In this document: in pieces, positions 43,600 through 52,316 of the stretch
How positions within the stretch are numbered: position 1 is the first letter of the stretch
Layout: every line of letters starts with the position of its first letter
Assembly: GCF_003367395.1 (NCBI RefSeq)
Contig: NZ_CP031417.1
Coordinates: 3,720,001-3,784,000 of the forward strand
Length of the DNA stretch: 64,000 nucleotides
Direction of reading: 5' to 3'
Source of the DNA: Pseudolabrys taiwanensis
Lineage (GTDB): Bacteria; Pseudomonadota; Alphaproteobacteria; Rhizobiales; Xanthobacteraceae
Notes under the pieces: model-generated
Databases searched by the model: none
What the model saw: the letters and a program-made list of their open reading frames with translations, nothing else
Told to the model about the DNA's origin: nothing
Made by a program: the position numbers and the translations under genes

Positions 43600-44415
43600 A
43601 TGTCGGATATGCGGTTGATCGTGGCGGGGGCCGGCGGGCGCATGGGGCGCACGCTGGTGAAAGCGATCGCCGACACCCCCGGTCTGACGCTGGCCGGGGC
43701 GCTCGAGGATGCCCGCTCCCCCCTGCTCGGCTGGGACGCCGGCACGCTTGCCGGGCTCGGTGAGAACGGCATCAAGCTTACCGGCGACGCCGGGGCGCTG
43801 CTGACGCAGGCCGACGCCGTGATCGACTTCACCATTCCGGCCGCCACTTTGGCGCTGGTCGAGCAGGCCGCCAAGGCGGGCAAAGTACACGTCATCGGCA
43901 CCACCGGCATTTCGGCCGCCGACGAAGAGAAGATCGCCGCCGCGGCCAAGACCGCGACCATCGTCAAGTCCGGCAATATGAGCCTCGGCGTCAACCTGCT
44001 CGCGGCGCTGACCAAGCGCGTTGCCAGGACGCTCGACCAGACTTTCGACATCGAAATCCTCGAGATGCATCACAACCAGAAGATCGACGCGCCGTCGGGC
44101 ACCGCACTGCTGCTCGGCCACGCGGCGGCAGACGGCCGCGGCATCGATCTCGCCAAGCGTTCGGTGCGCAGCCGCGACGGCCACACCGGCGCACGCAAGG
44201 CCGGCGACATCGGCTTTGCCACCTTGCGCGGCGGCACCGTAGTCGGCGAGCACACGGTGATGTTCGCCGGTCCCGCCGAGCGCATCGAGCTCGTGCACAA
44301 GGCGGAGGACCGCATGATCTTCGCGCGCGGCGCGCTGCACGCGGCGCAATGGGCGCGCAATCAGAAGCCCGGGCTTTATTCGATGCTGGATGTGCTGGGC
44401 TTGAAGGATTTCTGA
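43600..44415 (+). CDS. dapB: 4-hydroxy-tetrahydrodipicolinate reductase
   Basis: DapB acts in lysine and diaminopimelate synthesis. The 271-residue product has the NAD(P) motif [13 protein letters not shown] near residue 8, [26 protein letters not shown], and the active-site [26 protein letters not shown] precedes the ATG. A gpmA gene follows after a family B repeat. Confidence 0.97.
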   Translation: MSDMRLIVAGAGGRMGRTLVKAIADTPGLTLAGALEDARSPLLGWDAGTLAGLGENGIKLTGDAGALLTQADAVIDFTIPAATLALVEQAAKAGKVHVIGTTGISAADEEKIAAAAKTATIVKSGNMSLGVNLLAALTKRVARTLDQTFDIEILEMHHNQKIDAPSGTALLLGHAAADGRGIDLAKRSVRSRDGHTGARKAGDIGFATLRGGTVVGEHTVMFAGPAERIELVHKAEDRMIFARGALHAAQWARNQKPGLYSMLDVLGLKDF

Positions 44416-44425
44416 CTCTCTCCGC

Positions 44426-44520
44426 CCTCATCCTGAGGAGCGTCGTGAAGCGATGCGTCTCGAAGGATGGGGCGGCCCCATGGTTCGAGACGCGGCCTGC
44501 GGCCGCTCCTCACCATGAGG
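44426..44520. repeat. dispersed palindromic repeat, family B copy 2
   Basis: CCTCATCCTGAGGAGC at the left and GCTCCTCACCATGAGG at the right are inverted, with GTCTCGAAGGATG and GGTTCGAGAC within. It lies between dapB and gpmA. Confidence 0.75.
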
Positions 44521-44563
44521 CCGGAATAGGTTCCAATCTGTTGCAAAGTCGAGGTGTAATGCA

Positions 44564-45187
44564 ATGTCCGACCGTCTTCTCGTGCTCGTGCGCCATGGCC
44601 AGAGCGAATGGAACCTCAAGAACCTGTTCACCGGCTGGCGCGATGTCGACCTGACCGAGCAGGGCATCAAGGAAGCGCGCGAAGCCGGCCGCAAGCTGAA
44701 GGCGCAAGGGCTCACCTTCGACATCGCGTTCACTTCGGCGCTCAAGCGCGCGCAGCGCACGCTCGGCCTGATGCTGGAAGAGCTCGGCCAGACCAACATT
44801 CCGGTGATCAAGGATGAGGCGCTGAACGAGCGCGACTACGGCGATCTCTCGGGCCTCAACAAAGACGACGCGCGCGCCAAGTGGGGCGAGGAGCAGGTGC
44901 ACATCTGGCGTCGCTCATACGACGTAGCGCCTCCGGGCGGCGAAAGCCTCAAGGACACCCTCGCGCGTACGCTGCCGTTCTACGTCACCGATATCCTGCC
45001 GCGCGTGCTGCGCGGCGAGCGCGTGCTGGTCGCGGCGCACGGCAATTCGCTGCGCGCGCTGATCATGGTGCTGGAGAAGCTCAACAAAGAGAGCATCCTC
45101 AAGCGTGAGATCGGCACCGGCGCGCCGATCATCTACCACCTGGGCGCGGACGCGCTGGTCGCTTCAAAGCTCGATCTGGCAGCGTAA
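44564..45187 (+). CDS. gpmA: 2,3-bisphosphoglycerate-dependent phosphoglycerate mutase
   Basis: This glycolytic enzyme interconverts 2- and 3-phosphoglycerate. The 207-residue protein has the phosphohistidine motif [49 protein letters not shown] and the second catalytic [13 protein letters not shown]. The short length is usual for alphaproteobacterial GpmA. A bidirectional terminator follows. Confidence 0.95.
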   Translation: MSDRLLVLVRHGQSEWNLKNLFTGWRDVDLTEQGIKEAREAGRKLKAQGLTFDIAFTSALKRAQRTLGLMLEELGQTNIPVIKDEALNERDYGDLSGLNKDDARAKWGEEQVHIWRRSYDVAPPGGESLKDTLARTLPFYVTDILPRVLRGERVLVAAHGNSLRALIMVLEKLNKESILKREIGTGAPIIYHLGADALVASKLDLAA

Positions 45188-45223
45188 CGGCAAACCGCGC
45201 CAATCGCGTCGAACGCTCAAGTA

Positions 45224-45253
45224 AAAAAGCCCCATCAAACGATGGGGCTTTTT
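45224..45253. terminator. bidirectional intrinsic terminator between gpmA and the DUF1236 gene
   Basis: AAAAAGCCCCATC pairs with GATGGGGCTTTTT around AAAC. The A run on one side and the T run on the other make it work on both strands, serving gpmA and the convergent DUF1236 gene (stop at 45267). Confidence 0.93.
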
Positions 45254-45266
45254 ATTGATATCGCGC

Positions 45267-45656
45267 CTATTCGATGATCTTCACGATCTTGCGTGTCCGC
45301 GGCTCGACGATGACGCGCCTATGGTTCACCACCGCGTAGCGATATTCCCTGTACTCGGGGATCGGACGAAGCTCGACCGTGCCCGGCAAAGGCTCGCCGA
45401 CAACGACGCGCTCGTGCACTTCAACCGACGGAACATCCTCACGCTCGACGTAGGTAATTGCGCCCCGCGGGGGTTCGGTCGCCGCGCCGACCGTACCGCC
45501 GACGCCGGCGCCGACAGCAGCGCCAACGGGACCGCCGACGACGCCGCCGATCACAGCGCCGCTGACCGCGCCACCGACCGCGTTGTTCTGAGCCAGGGCC
45601 ACGGCCGGCGCCATTGCCGTCGCGGCGAGAAGTGTCACCACAAAACGAACCCGCAT
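45267..45656 (-). CDS. DUF1236-type secreted protein
   Basis: The 129-residue protein has a Sec signal peptide (to about ALAQN, residue 23), a Gly/Ala/Val-rich segment with glycine-zipper pattern (about 26-60), and a C-terminal DUF1236 domain ending RYAVVNHRRVIVEPRTRKIVKIIE, shown here as a description of residues 107-129. DUF1236 proteins are common in Rhizobiales and of unknown function. GAGGAGG lies upstream of the ATG. Confidence 0.85.
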   Translation of the reverse strand: MRVRFVVTLLAATAMAPAVALAQNNAVGGAVSGAVIGGVVGGPVGAAVGAGVGGTVGAATEPPRGAITYVEREDVPSVEVHERVVVGEPLPGTVELRPIPEYREYRYAVVNHRRVIVEPRTRKIVKIIE

Positions 45657-45771
45657 ACATGCCTCCTCTTGCTGAGTTCACGCATGCAACGCACGTTTGC
45701 GAATGTCCGTTCCGTAACAGAATGCGCCGGTTTTGAAAGGTTCGTTGGCAACTACGGTGATGGCGTAAGCA

Positions 45772-46692
45772 TCAACCGCTCGCGGCCATGCCTGCTTCCC
45801 ACCCGAGCATCGCGCGCTTGCGCGTCAGGCCCCAGTGATAGCCGGTGATGTCGCCGTTCTTGCCGATGACACGATGGCACGGCACCACGAAGCAGATCGG
45901 ATTCTTGCCGACCGCCGCGCCGACGGCGCGCGCCGCCTTCGGCGAGCCGGCTTTTTGGGCGAGGTCGGAATAGGTCGTCAGCTTGCCCATCGGAACGGTG
46001 AGCAGCTTCTCCCACACGCGCACTTCGAAGTCGGTGCCGATCAACACGATGCGCAGCGGTTGGTCCGCGCGCCACAACGAAGCGTCGAAGATGCGCCGCG
46101 CGGTGGCGGCGGTCGCGGCGTAGTCCTCGACATAGCGCGCCTTCGGCCAACGCGACTTCATGTCGTTGAGCGCGGCGCGCTCCTTGCCCGCGTCGGCCAG
46201 CGCAACACCGGCGAGGCCACGCGGCGTCGTCATAACCAGGGCTATGCCGAACGGGCACGGATGATAGCCATAAGTGAGGATCAGGCCCTCGCCACCCGCT
46301 TTCCATTCGCCAGGCGACATCGCCTCATGCGTGACGAACAGATCGTGCAGCCGGCCGGGTCCGGAGAGGCCGACTTCATAGGCGGTGTCGAGCACGCTGG
46401 CCGATGAGCGCAGCAATTCGCGCGCCGAGTTCAACGTGAGCGCCTGCAGGAAGGCTTTCGGCGTCAGCCCGCACCAGCGGCGGAACAGATGATGCAGCTC
46501 GGTCGCGTTGACGCCTGACGCCTTGGCGATGGTTTCGATCTCGGGCTGCGCGCGCCAATTGTTGCGGATATGCGCGATGGCACGGCGCACGACGTCGTAG
46601 TCGGCGGCCGCGGTCGACAGCGGCGCAAACTCAGGCAGATGGTTCGCGAGCGCAATCTGCGTTTTGGTCATGGGGCGCGTGTCCAGGTTCAT
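45772..46692 (-). CDS. Ada-like protein: AraC-type HTH plus O6-alkylguanine-DNA alkyltransferase
   Basis: The 306-residue protein joins an AraC-type helix-turn-helix (about residues 35-130, IETIAKASGVNATELHHLFRRWCGLTPKAFL) to an alkyltransferase domain with the active site VVPCHRVIG (Cys272). It removes methyl groups from O6-methylguanine. The zinc-binding N-terminal domain of E. coli Ada, which senses methyl phosphotriesters, is absent, so it is of the short Ada type and the inducing signal is unclear. Confidence 0.92.
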   Translation of the reverse strand: MNLDTRPMTKTQIALANHLPEFAPLSTAAADYDVVRRAIAHIRNNWRAQPEIETIAKASGVNATELHHLFRRWCGLTPKAFLQALTLNSARELLRSSASVLDTAYEVGLSGPGRLHDLFVTHEAMSPGEWKAGGEGLILTYGYHPCPFGIALVMTTPRGLAGVALADAGKERAALNDMKSRWPKARYVEDYAATAATARRIFDASLWRADQPLRIVLIGTDFEVRVWEKLLTVPMGKLTTYSDLAQKAGSPKAARAVGAAVGKNPICFVVPCHRVIGKNGDITGYHWGLTRKRAMLGWEAGMAASG

Positions 46693-46746
46693 GGACCGTA
46701 TCTAGGCCGGGACCGAGACGGCAACCACCCGATTTCTGACCTCTTA

Positions 46747-46869
46747 ATCCCTCCCCCGTTTACGGGGGAGGGTGCCGAGCGTAGCGAGGCGGGTGGGGGC
46801 ATTCTCAATTGCCACCCCACCCGTCTCCGCGCTGCGCGCGGAGCCACCCTCCCCTTTCAGGGGAGGGAT
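46747..46869. repeat. dispersed palindromic repeat, family D copy 2
   Basis: ATCCCTCCCCCGTTTACGGG opens and CACCCTCCCCTTTCAGGGGA plus GGGAT closes the element, with GGCGGGTGGGGGC inverted to GCCACCCCACCCG inside. It ends at the stop codon of the DUF2244 gene. Confidence 0.8.
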
Positions 46870-47382
46870 TTAAGAAACCGCCGTCCTGCTCACGCCGCGC
46901 TTGGCCTCGTTCAGCGCCGCCGTGAGCGCCTTGGCGAAATCCGCCTTCTCGTCCGGGCCAAGGAAGCTCGCGATGGTGAGCTGCCGCCCGCGCGAGACCA
47001 GGAACAACCGCTCGATGCCGAATTCCTCGTGCGCGACCCTCTCCAGCCGCACCCACAGCGGATTGAGTGACCATTCGCGCACGCGGCCGCGATGGCTGAC
47101 CTTGCGCACCATGAGCGTGGAGGGCGTGACCTTGACCTCCTCATAGGCGTCGCCGTGCCGGTAGTTGAGTCGGAACGCCCAGTAGAGCAGCAGCACGTCG
47201 AGCCCGAAGAAGCCGAACACGGGCCACGCGCCGAGGATCAGAAACACCATGCCGGCAATGAAGCTCGCCGCGCCGAACGCGATCATCAGCACCAGAAAGC
47301 CGACGCGCGGCAGCGACCGGTGCGGGGTGATGACGGTCGAAAAGATCGTGGGTTCGAGTTCGTCGGCGTTGTGGTCGGTCAT
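46870..47382 (-). CDS. DUF2244 integral membrane protein
   Basis: The 170-residue protein has two adjacent transmembrane segments (about 29-49 and 53-71) and a cytoplasmic C-terminal half with EEVKVTPSTLMVRKVSHRGR and WVRLERVAHEEFGIERLFLVSRGR, which matches DUF2244. Function unknown. Its start lies only 18 bases from that of the divergent nth gene, so each promoter must lie within or close to the other gene. Confidence 0.85.
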   Translation of the reverse strand: MTDHNADELEPTIFSTVITPHRSLPRVGFLVLMIAFGAASFIAGMVFLILGAWPVFGFFGLDVLLLYWAFRLNYRHGDAYEEVKVTPSTLMVRKVSHRGRVREWSLNPLWVRLERVAHEEFGIERLFLVSRGRQLTIASFLGPDEKADFAKALTAALNEAKRGVSRTAVS

Positions 47383-47400
47383 GGTGCTCACTATACCGAG

Positions 47401-48210
47401 ATGATGGCGAAAGTGGCCACCCGCAAGACCCTGAAGTCCGCCAAGAAGCCGGCCCGCACCAAGCCAGCCAAGGCGATGGCGAAGGCTCGCAAGGGCGAGG
47501 CCGCCAAAGTGAAGGGCGCGACGACGCGGGCGAAGGCCGATGCCAAGGCCAGCCACGGCGTCCTGCCGCAATGGACAGCGGCGGAAATCGAAGAGGCGTT
47601 CCGCCGCTTCGAGGCCGCCAACCCGGAACCGAAAACCGAGCTGACTTACGTCAATCCGTTCACGCTGCTGGTGGCGGTGGTGCTGTCGGCGCAAGCAACG
47701 GACGCCGGCGTGAACAAAGCAACGCCCGCTTTGTTCGCGCTCGCCGACACGCCGGAAAAAATGGCCGCGCTCGGCGAAGACAAAGTGCGCGACCTGATCA
47801 AGACCATCGGCCTGTTTCGCACCAAGGCCAAGAACGTCGTCGCGCTGTCGGAAATCCTGGTGCACGAGCACGGCGGCACGGTCCCGCATTCGCGCGAGGC
47901 GCTGGAAGCGCTGCCTGGTGTCGGCCGCAAGACCGCGAACGTGGTGCTGAACACCGCGTTCGGCGAGCACACCATCGCGGTCGATACGCACATCTTCCGC
48001 GTCGGCAACCGCACGGGGCTCGCGACCGGCGCCACCCCGCTCGAAGTGGAAGAGAAGCTCGAGCGCGTGATCCCGGGGCATTACAAGCGCCATGCCCATC
48101 ACTGGCTCATTCTGCACGGCCGCTATACGTGCATCGCGCGCAAGCCGCTGTGCGAGAAGTGCATCATCGCCGATCTATGCAAGTGGCCGGCGAAGACGGT
48201 GGCAAACTGA
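47401..48210 (+). CDS. nth: endonuclease III
   Basis: Nth removes oxidised pyrimidines and cuts abasic sites. The 269-residue product has the helix-hairpin-helix LPGVGRKTANVV with the catalytic Lys, VDTHIFRV with the catalytic Asp, and the iron-sulfur ligands in C-x6-C-x2-C-x5-C (CIARKPLCEKCIIADLC). An extra N-terminal tail of about 50 residues is made almost only of Lys, Ala, Arg, Thr and Pro and should be disordered and DNA-binding. ATG codons at 47401 and 47404 are both possible. Confidence 0.95.
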   Translation: MMAKVATRKTLKSAKKPARTKPAKAMAKARKGEAAKVKGATTRAKADAKASHGVLPQWTAAEIEEAFRRFEAANPEPKTELTYVNPFTLLVAVVLSAQATDAGVNKATPALFALADTPEKMAALGEDKVRDLIKTIGLFRTKAKNVVALSEILVHEHGGTVPHSREALEALPGVGRKTANVVLNTAFGEHTIAVDTHIFRVGNRTGLATGATPLEVEEKLERVIPGHYKRHAHHWLILHGRYTCIARKPLCEKCIIADLCKWPAKTVAN

Positions 48211-48216
48211 CCTTCC

Positions 48217-48312
48217 CGTCATCCTGAGGAGCCCGCGCGCAGCGCCGGCCTCGAAGGATCTCTGACTCAGAGGTCCTTCGAGGCTCGCTTCGCTCGCACC
48301 TCAGGACGACGG
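48217..48312. repeat. dispersed palindromic repeat, family B copy 3
   Basis: CGTCATCCTGAGGAGC at the left and GCACCTCAGGACGACGG at the right are inverted, with CTCGAAGGATCTCTGA and AGGTCCTTCGAGGC pairing inside. It fills the whole gap between convergent nth and the EI24 gene and abuts the latter's stop codon. Confidence 0.8.
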
Positions 48313-49041
48313 CTAGATCGGCTCGATCAACTCGATGCGCTTGCCGGCAAGCCGCTTGTGGATGTGCACCATGAACGCCATGGCGAAGATCGGCGTCGCC
48401 AGATTGACGATCGGGATCGACACGAACAGCGCGATGACAAGCCCGCAAGCGAACACGTAGCCGCCATTGGCCTTGCGCATCGCCTTGGCTTCGAGCGGCG
48501 TGCGAAAGCGCATGGCGGCGAGCTCGAAATATTCGCGGCTGAGCAGATAAGCGTTGGCGACGAACAGCACCAACAGGCCGAAGCCGGCGAACAGCACGAA
48601 GGGCAGCGCGACCACGTAGACGACAAGCGACAGCAGCGCAATCTTGATACCCTCGACCATCGCATTGAGGATCGGCAACGGCCGTCCCGGCGGCTCGGCC
48701 GGATAGCGCATGCGCTCGACCTGCTCGCCGATCTCATCGACAAAGAAGCTGCCGACGAATGCCGTCACCGCCGGCATCAGGAACAGGCCGCCGGTGATGA
48801 TGCCGAGGCCGGCCATGATCGACAAAATCCAGGCGAGCGCGGCCCACACCGAATGCGGCGCGAAGCCGGAGGTCTGCTCGGCCCAGTTGGCGCCGGTCTC
48901 GGCGAAGGAGGCCAGAATCCGCTGCAGCACGACACCGATGACGATGATGACGCCAAGGGCAAGTCCGACGGACTTGAACAGCACCGCGCGCAACGGCGGC
49001 GATAACATGTCGGAGAGGGCTTTGGCGGCGGCGTCGAACAT
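48313..49041 (-). CDS. EI24/CysZ-like integral membrane protein
   Basis: The 242-residue protein has several hydrophobic segments (about 23-42, 65-95, 130-165 and 195-225) and the conserved FVDEIGEQVERMRYP and SREYFELAAMRFR segments of the EI24 domain, the family that includes the sulfate transporter CysZ. A transport role is likely but the substrate is not evident; no cys genes are nearby. Confidence 0.8.
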   Translation of the reverse strand: MFDAAAKALSDMLSPPLRAVLFKSVGLALGVIIVIGVVLQRILASFAETGANWAEQTSGFAPHSVWAALAWILSIMAGLGIITGGLFLMPAVTAFVGSFFVDEIGEQVERMRYPAEPPGRPLPILNAMVEGIKIALLSLVVYVVALPFVLFAGFGLLVLFVANAYLLSREYFELAAMRFRTPLEAKAMRKANGGYVFACGLVIALFVSIPIVNLATPIFAMAFMVHIHKRLAGKRIELIEPI

Positions 49042-49138
49042 GATCCAGAACTATGCCGGGAATGTGGATGGGGCAAGGCCATGCCGCACGCTCTGTTACC
49101 CTCTAGGGGAAGCACGCAAGCGGCAACGCTACACAAAA

Positions 49139-49932
49139 CTACGCCGCCGGCTCGAACCGCTCGCTCGCCTCCGGCGCCAGCGGTACCTCGGCCTGGTCCA
49201 CCCAGGCCACCGCCTTGTAGTCGAAGCCGTGCACGAGCGTCGGCTTCACCACCTCGAAATAAGGCGAGATGTCGAAGTCGCGCGGCGCGTAGAGCGACGA
49301 ATGCCGGATCTCCAGGATCTCCTCGCGCGCCTGTTCGCTCCCGAGCAACGTCACCTTCGGCAGGATCGGATAGCGCACCGCCTCGAACGCTTGCGCGATC
49401 AGCGCCGAGCAGATGATGCGCGTCGGATGGCCCGAGCCGAGCGCCATCATGCGACGGCGCCAGCGCTGTGGCACCGGCAGCGGCAACAATAGCGCATCAG
49501 ATCGATGATGTTCTTGAGGTCATAGTCGAAGCCGATACGCTCGGCCGCGTAGGTGCAGACCCGCGCGCGATCGTCTTCGGTCAATCCGGTCGGCCGGCAG
49601 ATGCGCGTATGGAACCGCGCGTATTTGGAGAGCGGCGCCGCCACGACGCCCTGCCCGATATTGGCTTCGACCAGCACGAGCGGCTCGCCGCTGCCTGTCA
49701 CACGGTCGCCAATGGGCCCGACATATAAAGCTGCGTGCGACCAGGTCGATTGCGTGAGATATTTGATGACGCCGGAGATGTGATTGTTGCCTTCGACGAG
49801 CAGCACATCGCCGGGCTTGAGCGTCGCGCGCAGCGCGCTGGGATCGCTCGGTGTGAACGGCTCATAGCCTTGCACCGGCTTTTCCAGATAGCGGGCGATG
49901 AAGTGCCCGACCCCATCGACGATCCGTCCCAT
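49139..49932 (-). pseudogene. YiiX/YebB-type permuted NlpC/P60 cysteine amidase, frameshifted
   Basis: Two frames together make one protein of about 264 residues. The first (start 49932, AAGGA upstream) has LKPGDVLLVEGNN, STWSHAALYVG with the catalytic His, and DYDLKNIIDLMRY. It then reads a nonsense tail CCRCRCHSAG. The second frame picks up at 49489 with LLPLPVPQRWRRRMMALGSGH and continues with IICSALIAQAF, which holds the catalytic Cys. A single missing base next to TATTGTTGCCG (complement of 49481-49491) explains the break: TAT-CTG-TTG would restore it. It could be a recent pseudogene or a sequencing error. Family members are thought to act on lipids or peptides. Confidence 0.82.
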
Positions 49933-50151
49933 GACCCGTCCTTGGCGCCAATCCTTTGGCGCGACAACGCGACGCGTGTTCCCCCTGCGCGCGTTCCCCA
50001 CGCGTCTAGTTGACGTTTAAATTAATGCGGACTCATTGCAAATTAGTTCATTGCGCGCCCTTGCAAACTTACCAAGCGTTAGCCATGGAAATTGCGGCGG
50101 GACGCGGGTTCGTGCATTCTGCCACCGTCATTCGGAAAGCTTTCGGATACC

Positions 50152-51552
50152 ATGTCGCGACTGAGCCGCCGCACGTTCCTCGCTGCTTCCGCCGCGCTCG
50201 TCGCCGCGCCGGCGGTGCATGTCGAAGCCGCCACGGTTGACGTCGATGTCGCGATCATCGGCGCCGGCGCGGCCGGTATCGCCGCGGCGCGCCGCATCGC
50301 CGCCGCCAAACGCAGCTATCGCCTGATCGAAGCCTCCGCCCGCGTCGGCGGCCGCTGCGCCGTTGACACCAAGACCTTCGGCGTGCCCTTCGATCTCGGC
50401 GCGCATTGGATCCACAATCCTGACAGCAATCCGCTGGTCGCCGCCGCGCCCAAAAACGGCCTCGACATCTATGCCGCGCCGCGCGCGCAAGGCTTGCGTG
50501 TCGGGCCGCGCCGCGCGCGCGATTCCGAACTCGAGAGCTTTCTCGCGGCACAGGTGCGGGCGCAACGCGCGATCGTCGATGCGGGCAAGGCGAAAGCCGA
50601 TATGCCGGCACAGCGCGCGCTGCCGAAGGATCTCGGCCCCTGGCAGCCGGCGATCGAGTTCATGTTCGGGCCTTATGCGCTCGGCAAGGATCTCAGCGGC
50701 GTCTCGGCCTTCGATCTCGCACGCGCGGTGGACCGCGACGGCGACGCGTTCTGCCGGCAGGGCTATGGCGGGCTGCTGGCGCGGCTCGCGGGCGATGTGA
50801 CGGTGCAGCTGTCCAATCCCGTCAGCATGGTGTCCTGGGTCGCCGGCCAAGGCGTGACCGTGGAGACGGCGAAGGGCGATCTTTACGCGCGAACGGTGAT
50901 CCTCACCGTGTCGACCAATGTGCTCGCGTCCGATGCGATCGAGTTCATCCCGCCGCTGCCGAAGCGGCAACTCGACGCCGCCGGCAAGCTGTCGCTCGGC
51001 TCGCTCAACCACATCGCGCTGGAGATGCCGGGCAATCCGCTCGGGCTGCAACGCGACGACATCGTCTTCGAGCAGGCGAGCGGCGCGCGCACGGCGGCAT
51101 TGCTCGCCAATATCGGCGGCACCGATCTGCATGTGGTCGAGGTGGGCGGCGCCTTCGGCCGCGAGCTTGCCGCCAAAGGCGAAGCGGCGATGGTCGATTT
51201 CGCCACCGAATGGGTGAGCAACGCCTTCGGCGCCGAGGCCAAGCGCGCCATCAAGCGCAGCCACGCCACGCGTTGGGACGCCGATCCGCTCGCGCTCGGC
51301 GCGATCTCATCGGCCGCGCCGGGCGCGTCTGATGCCCGCAAGATCCTGGCCGAGCCGCTTGGCGGCCGCGTGTTCTTTGCCGGCGAAGCGCTGCACGAGA
51401 CGCAATGGGGCACGGTCAATGGCGCCTGGGACTCCGGCACGCGCGCCGCGGACGCCGTGTTGCGCCGGCTCGGCGGCGCGAAGGAAGACGGCGAGCAAAA
51501 GCCCGCGCGCCGCAAATCGAAAAGCTCGCGCCCACGTCGGAACAGCCAATGA
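50152..51552 (+). CDS. flavin-containing amine oxidase, Tat-exported
   Basis: The 466-residue protein has a Tat signal (SRLSRRTFLAASAAL) and the FAD-binding GAGAAG at 37-42, followed by RVGGRCAVDTKTFGVPFDLGAHWIH. The C-terminal FAD segment GGRVFFAGEALHETQWGTVNGAWDSGTRAA is typical of monoamine/polyamine oxidases. The substrate is unknown. A basic C-terminal tail (about 30 residues) is unusual. The stop codon overlaps the start of the next gene in ATGA, so the two are translationally coupled. Confidence 0.88.
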   Translation: MSRLSRRTFLAASAALVAAPAVHVEAATVDVDVAIIGAGAAGIAAARRIAAAKRSYRLIEASARVGGRCAVDTKTFGVPFDLGAHWIHNPDSNPLVAAAPKNGLDIYAAPRAQGLRVGPRRARDSELESFLAAQVRAQRAIVDAGKAKADMPAQRALPKDLGPWQPAIEFMFGPYALGKDLSGVSAFDLARAVDRDGDAFCRQGYGGLLARLAGDVTVQLSNPVSMVSWVAGQGVTVETAKGDLYARTVILTVSTNVLASDAIEFIPPLPKRQLDAAGKLSLGSLNHIALEMPGNPLGLQRDDIVFEQASGARTAALLANIGGTDLHVVEVGGAFGRELAAKGEAAMVDFATEWVSNAFGAEAKRAIKRSHATRWDADPLALGAISSAAPGASDARKILAEPLGGRVFFAGEALHETQWGTVNGAWDSGTRAADAVLRRLGGAKEDGEQKPARRKSKSSRPRRNSQ

Positions 51553-52220
51553 CACGCCCGCAAGCCTTGATCGCCTGGTCGAGCGGCAAAGACAGCGCCT
51601 GGGCCCTCTATGAAGCGCGGCGCGCGGGCGACTACGACATCGTCGGCGCGCTGACCACGGTGAACGAGACGCATCAACGCGTCGCCATGCATGGCGTGCG
51701 CAACGCCGTGCTGGCAGCACAGGTCGACGCGGCCGGGCTGGAGCAGATCGTGGTGCCGATCCCCTACCCGTGCACGAACGACGTTTACGAGCGCCAGATG
51801 GCGGCGGCGATGGATGCCGCCAAGGCGCGCGGCGTGACCCATGTCATCTTCGGCGATCTGTTCCTCGAAGACATCCGCGCCTATCGCGAGGAGAAGCTGC
51901 AGGCCATCGGCATCACGCCGGTGTTTCCGCTGTGGCAGCGGCCGACCGAGGCGCTGGCGCGCGACATGATCGCCGGCGGGCTGGAGGCGCACCTGGCCAC
52001 GGTCGATTTGAAGAAATTGCCCGCCGATTTTGCCGGCAGGCGCTTCGACGGCGCGCTGCTCGCGGCGCTGCCGGATGACGCCGATCCGTGCGGCGAGAAC
52101 GGCGAGTTTCACACCTGCGTCGTCGCCGGGCCGATGCTGTCGCGGCGGATCGCGGTGACGGTCGGCGAACGCGTCGAGCGCGACGGATTCGCGTATGCGG
52201 ACCTCGTCCCGTCATCCTGA
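51549..52220 (+). CDS. DUF71/Dph6-like ATP pyrophosphatase
   Basis: The 223-residue protein has the PP-loop SSGKDSAWAL at 11-20, GALTTVNETHQRVAMHGVR, and HVIFGDLFLEDIRAYREEKL, which place it in the family of diphthine-ammonia ligase-like enzymes that adenylate a carboxyl group. Bacteria lack diphthamide, so the substrate is unknown. It overlaps the amine oxidase gene by four bases. The last residues PSS and the stop codon are supplied by a family B repeat. Confidence 0.87.
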   Translation: MTRPQALIAWSSGKDSAWALYEARRAGDYDIVGALTTVNETHQRVAMHGVRNAVLAAQVDAAGLEQIVVPIPYPCTNDVYERQMAAAMDAAKARGVTHVIFGDLFLEDIRAYREEKLQAIGITPVFPLWQRPTEALARDMIAGGLEAHLATVDLKKLPADFAGRRFDGALLAALPDDADPCGENGEFHTCVVAGPMLSRRIAVTVGERVERDGFAYADLVPSS

Positions 52221-52310
52221 GGTGCGAGCGAAGCGAGCCTCGAAGGATGAACGGCCGGGGCCGTCGCCCTTCGAGGGCCATGCTTCGCATGGCCGCCTCA
52301 GGGTGACGGG
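52210..52310. repeat. dispersed palindromic repeat, family B copy 4
   Basis: CGTCATCCTGAGGTGCGAGC at the left and GGCCGCCTCAGGGTGACGG at the right are inverted, with CCTCGAAGGATG and GCCCTTCGAGGGC inside. It overlaps the end of the DUF71 gene (its TCATCCTGA forms the last codons) and ends 7 bases before the pheT stop. Confidence 0.8.
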
Positions 52311-52316
52311 TCTAGG

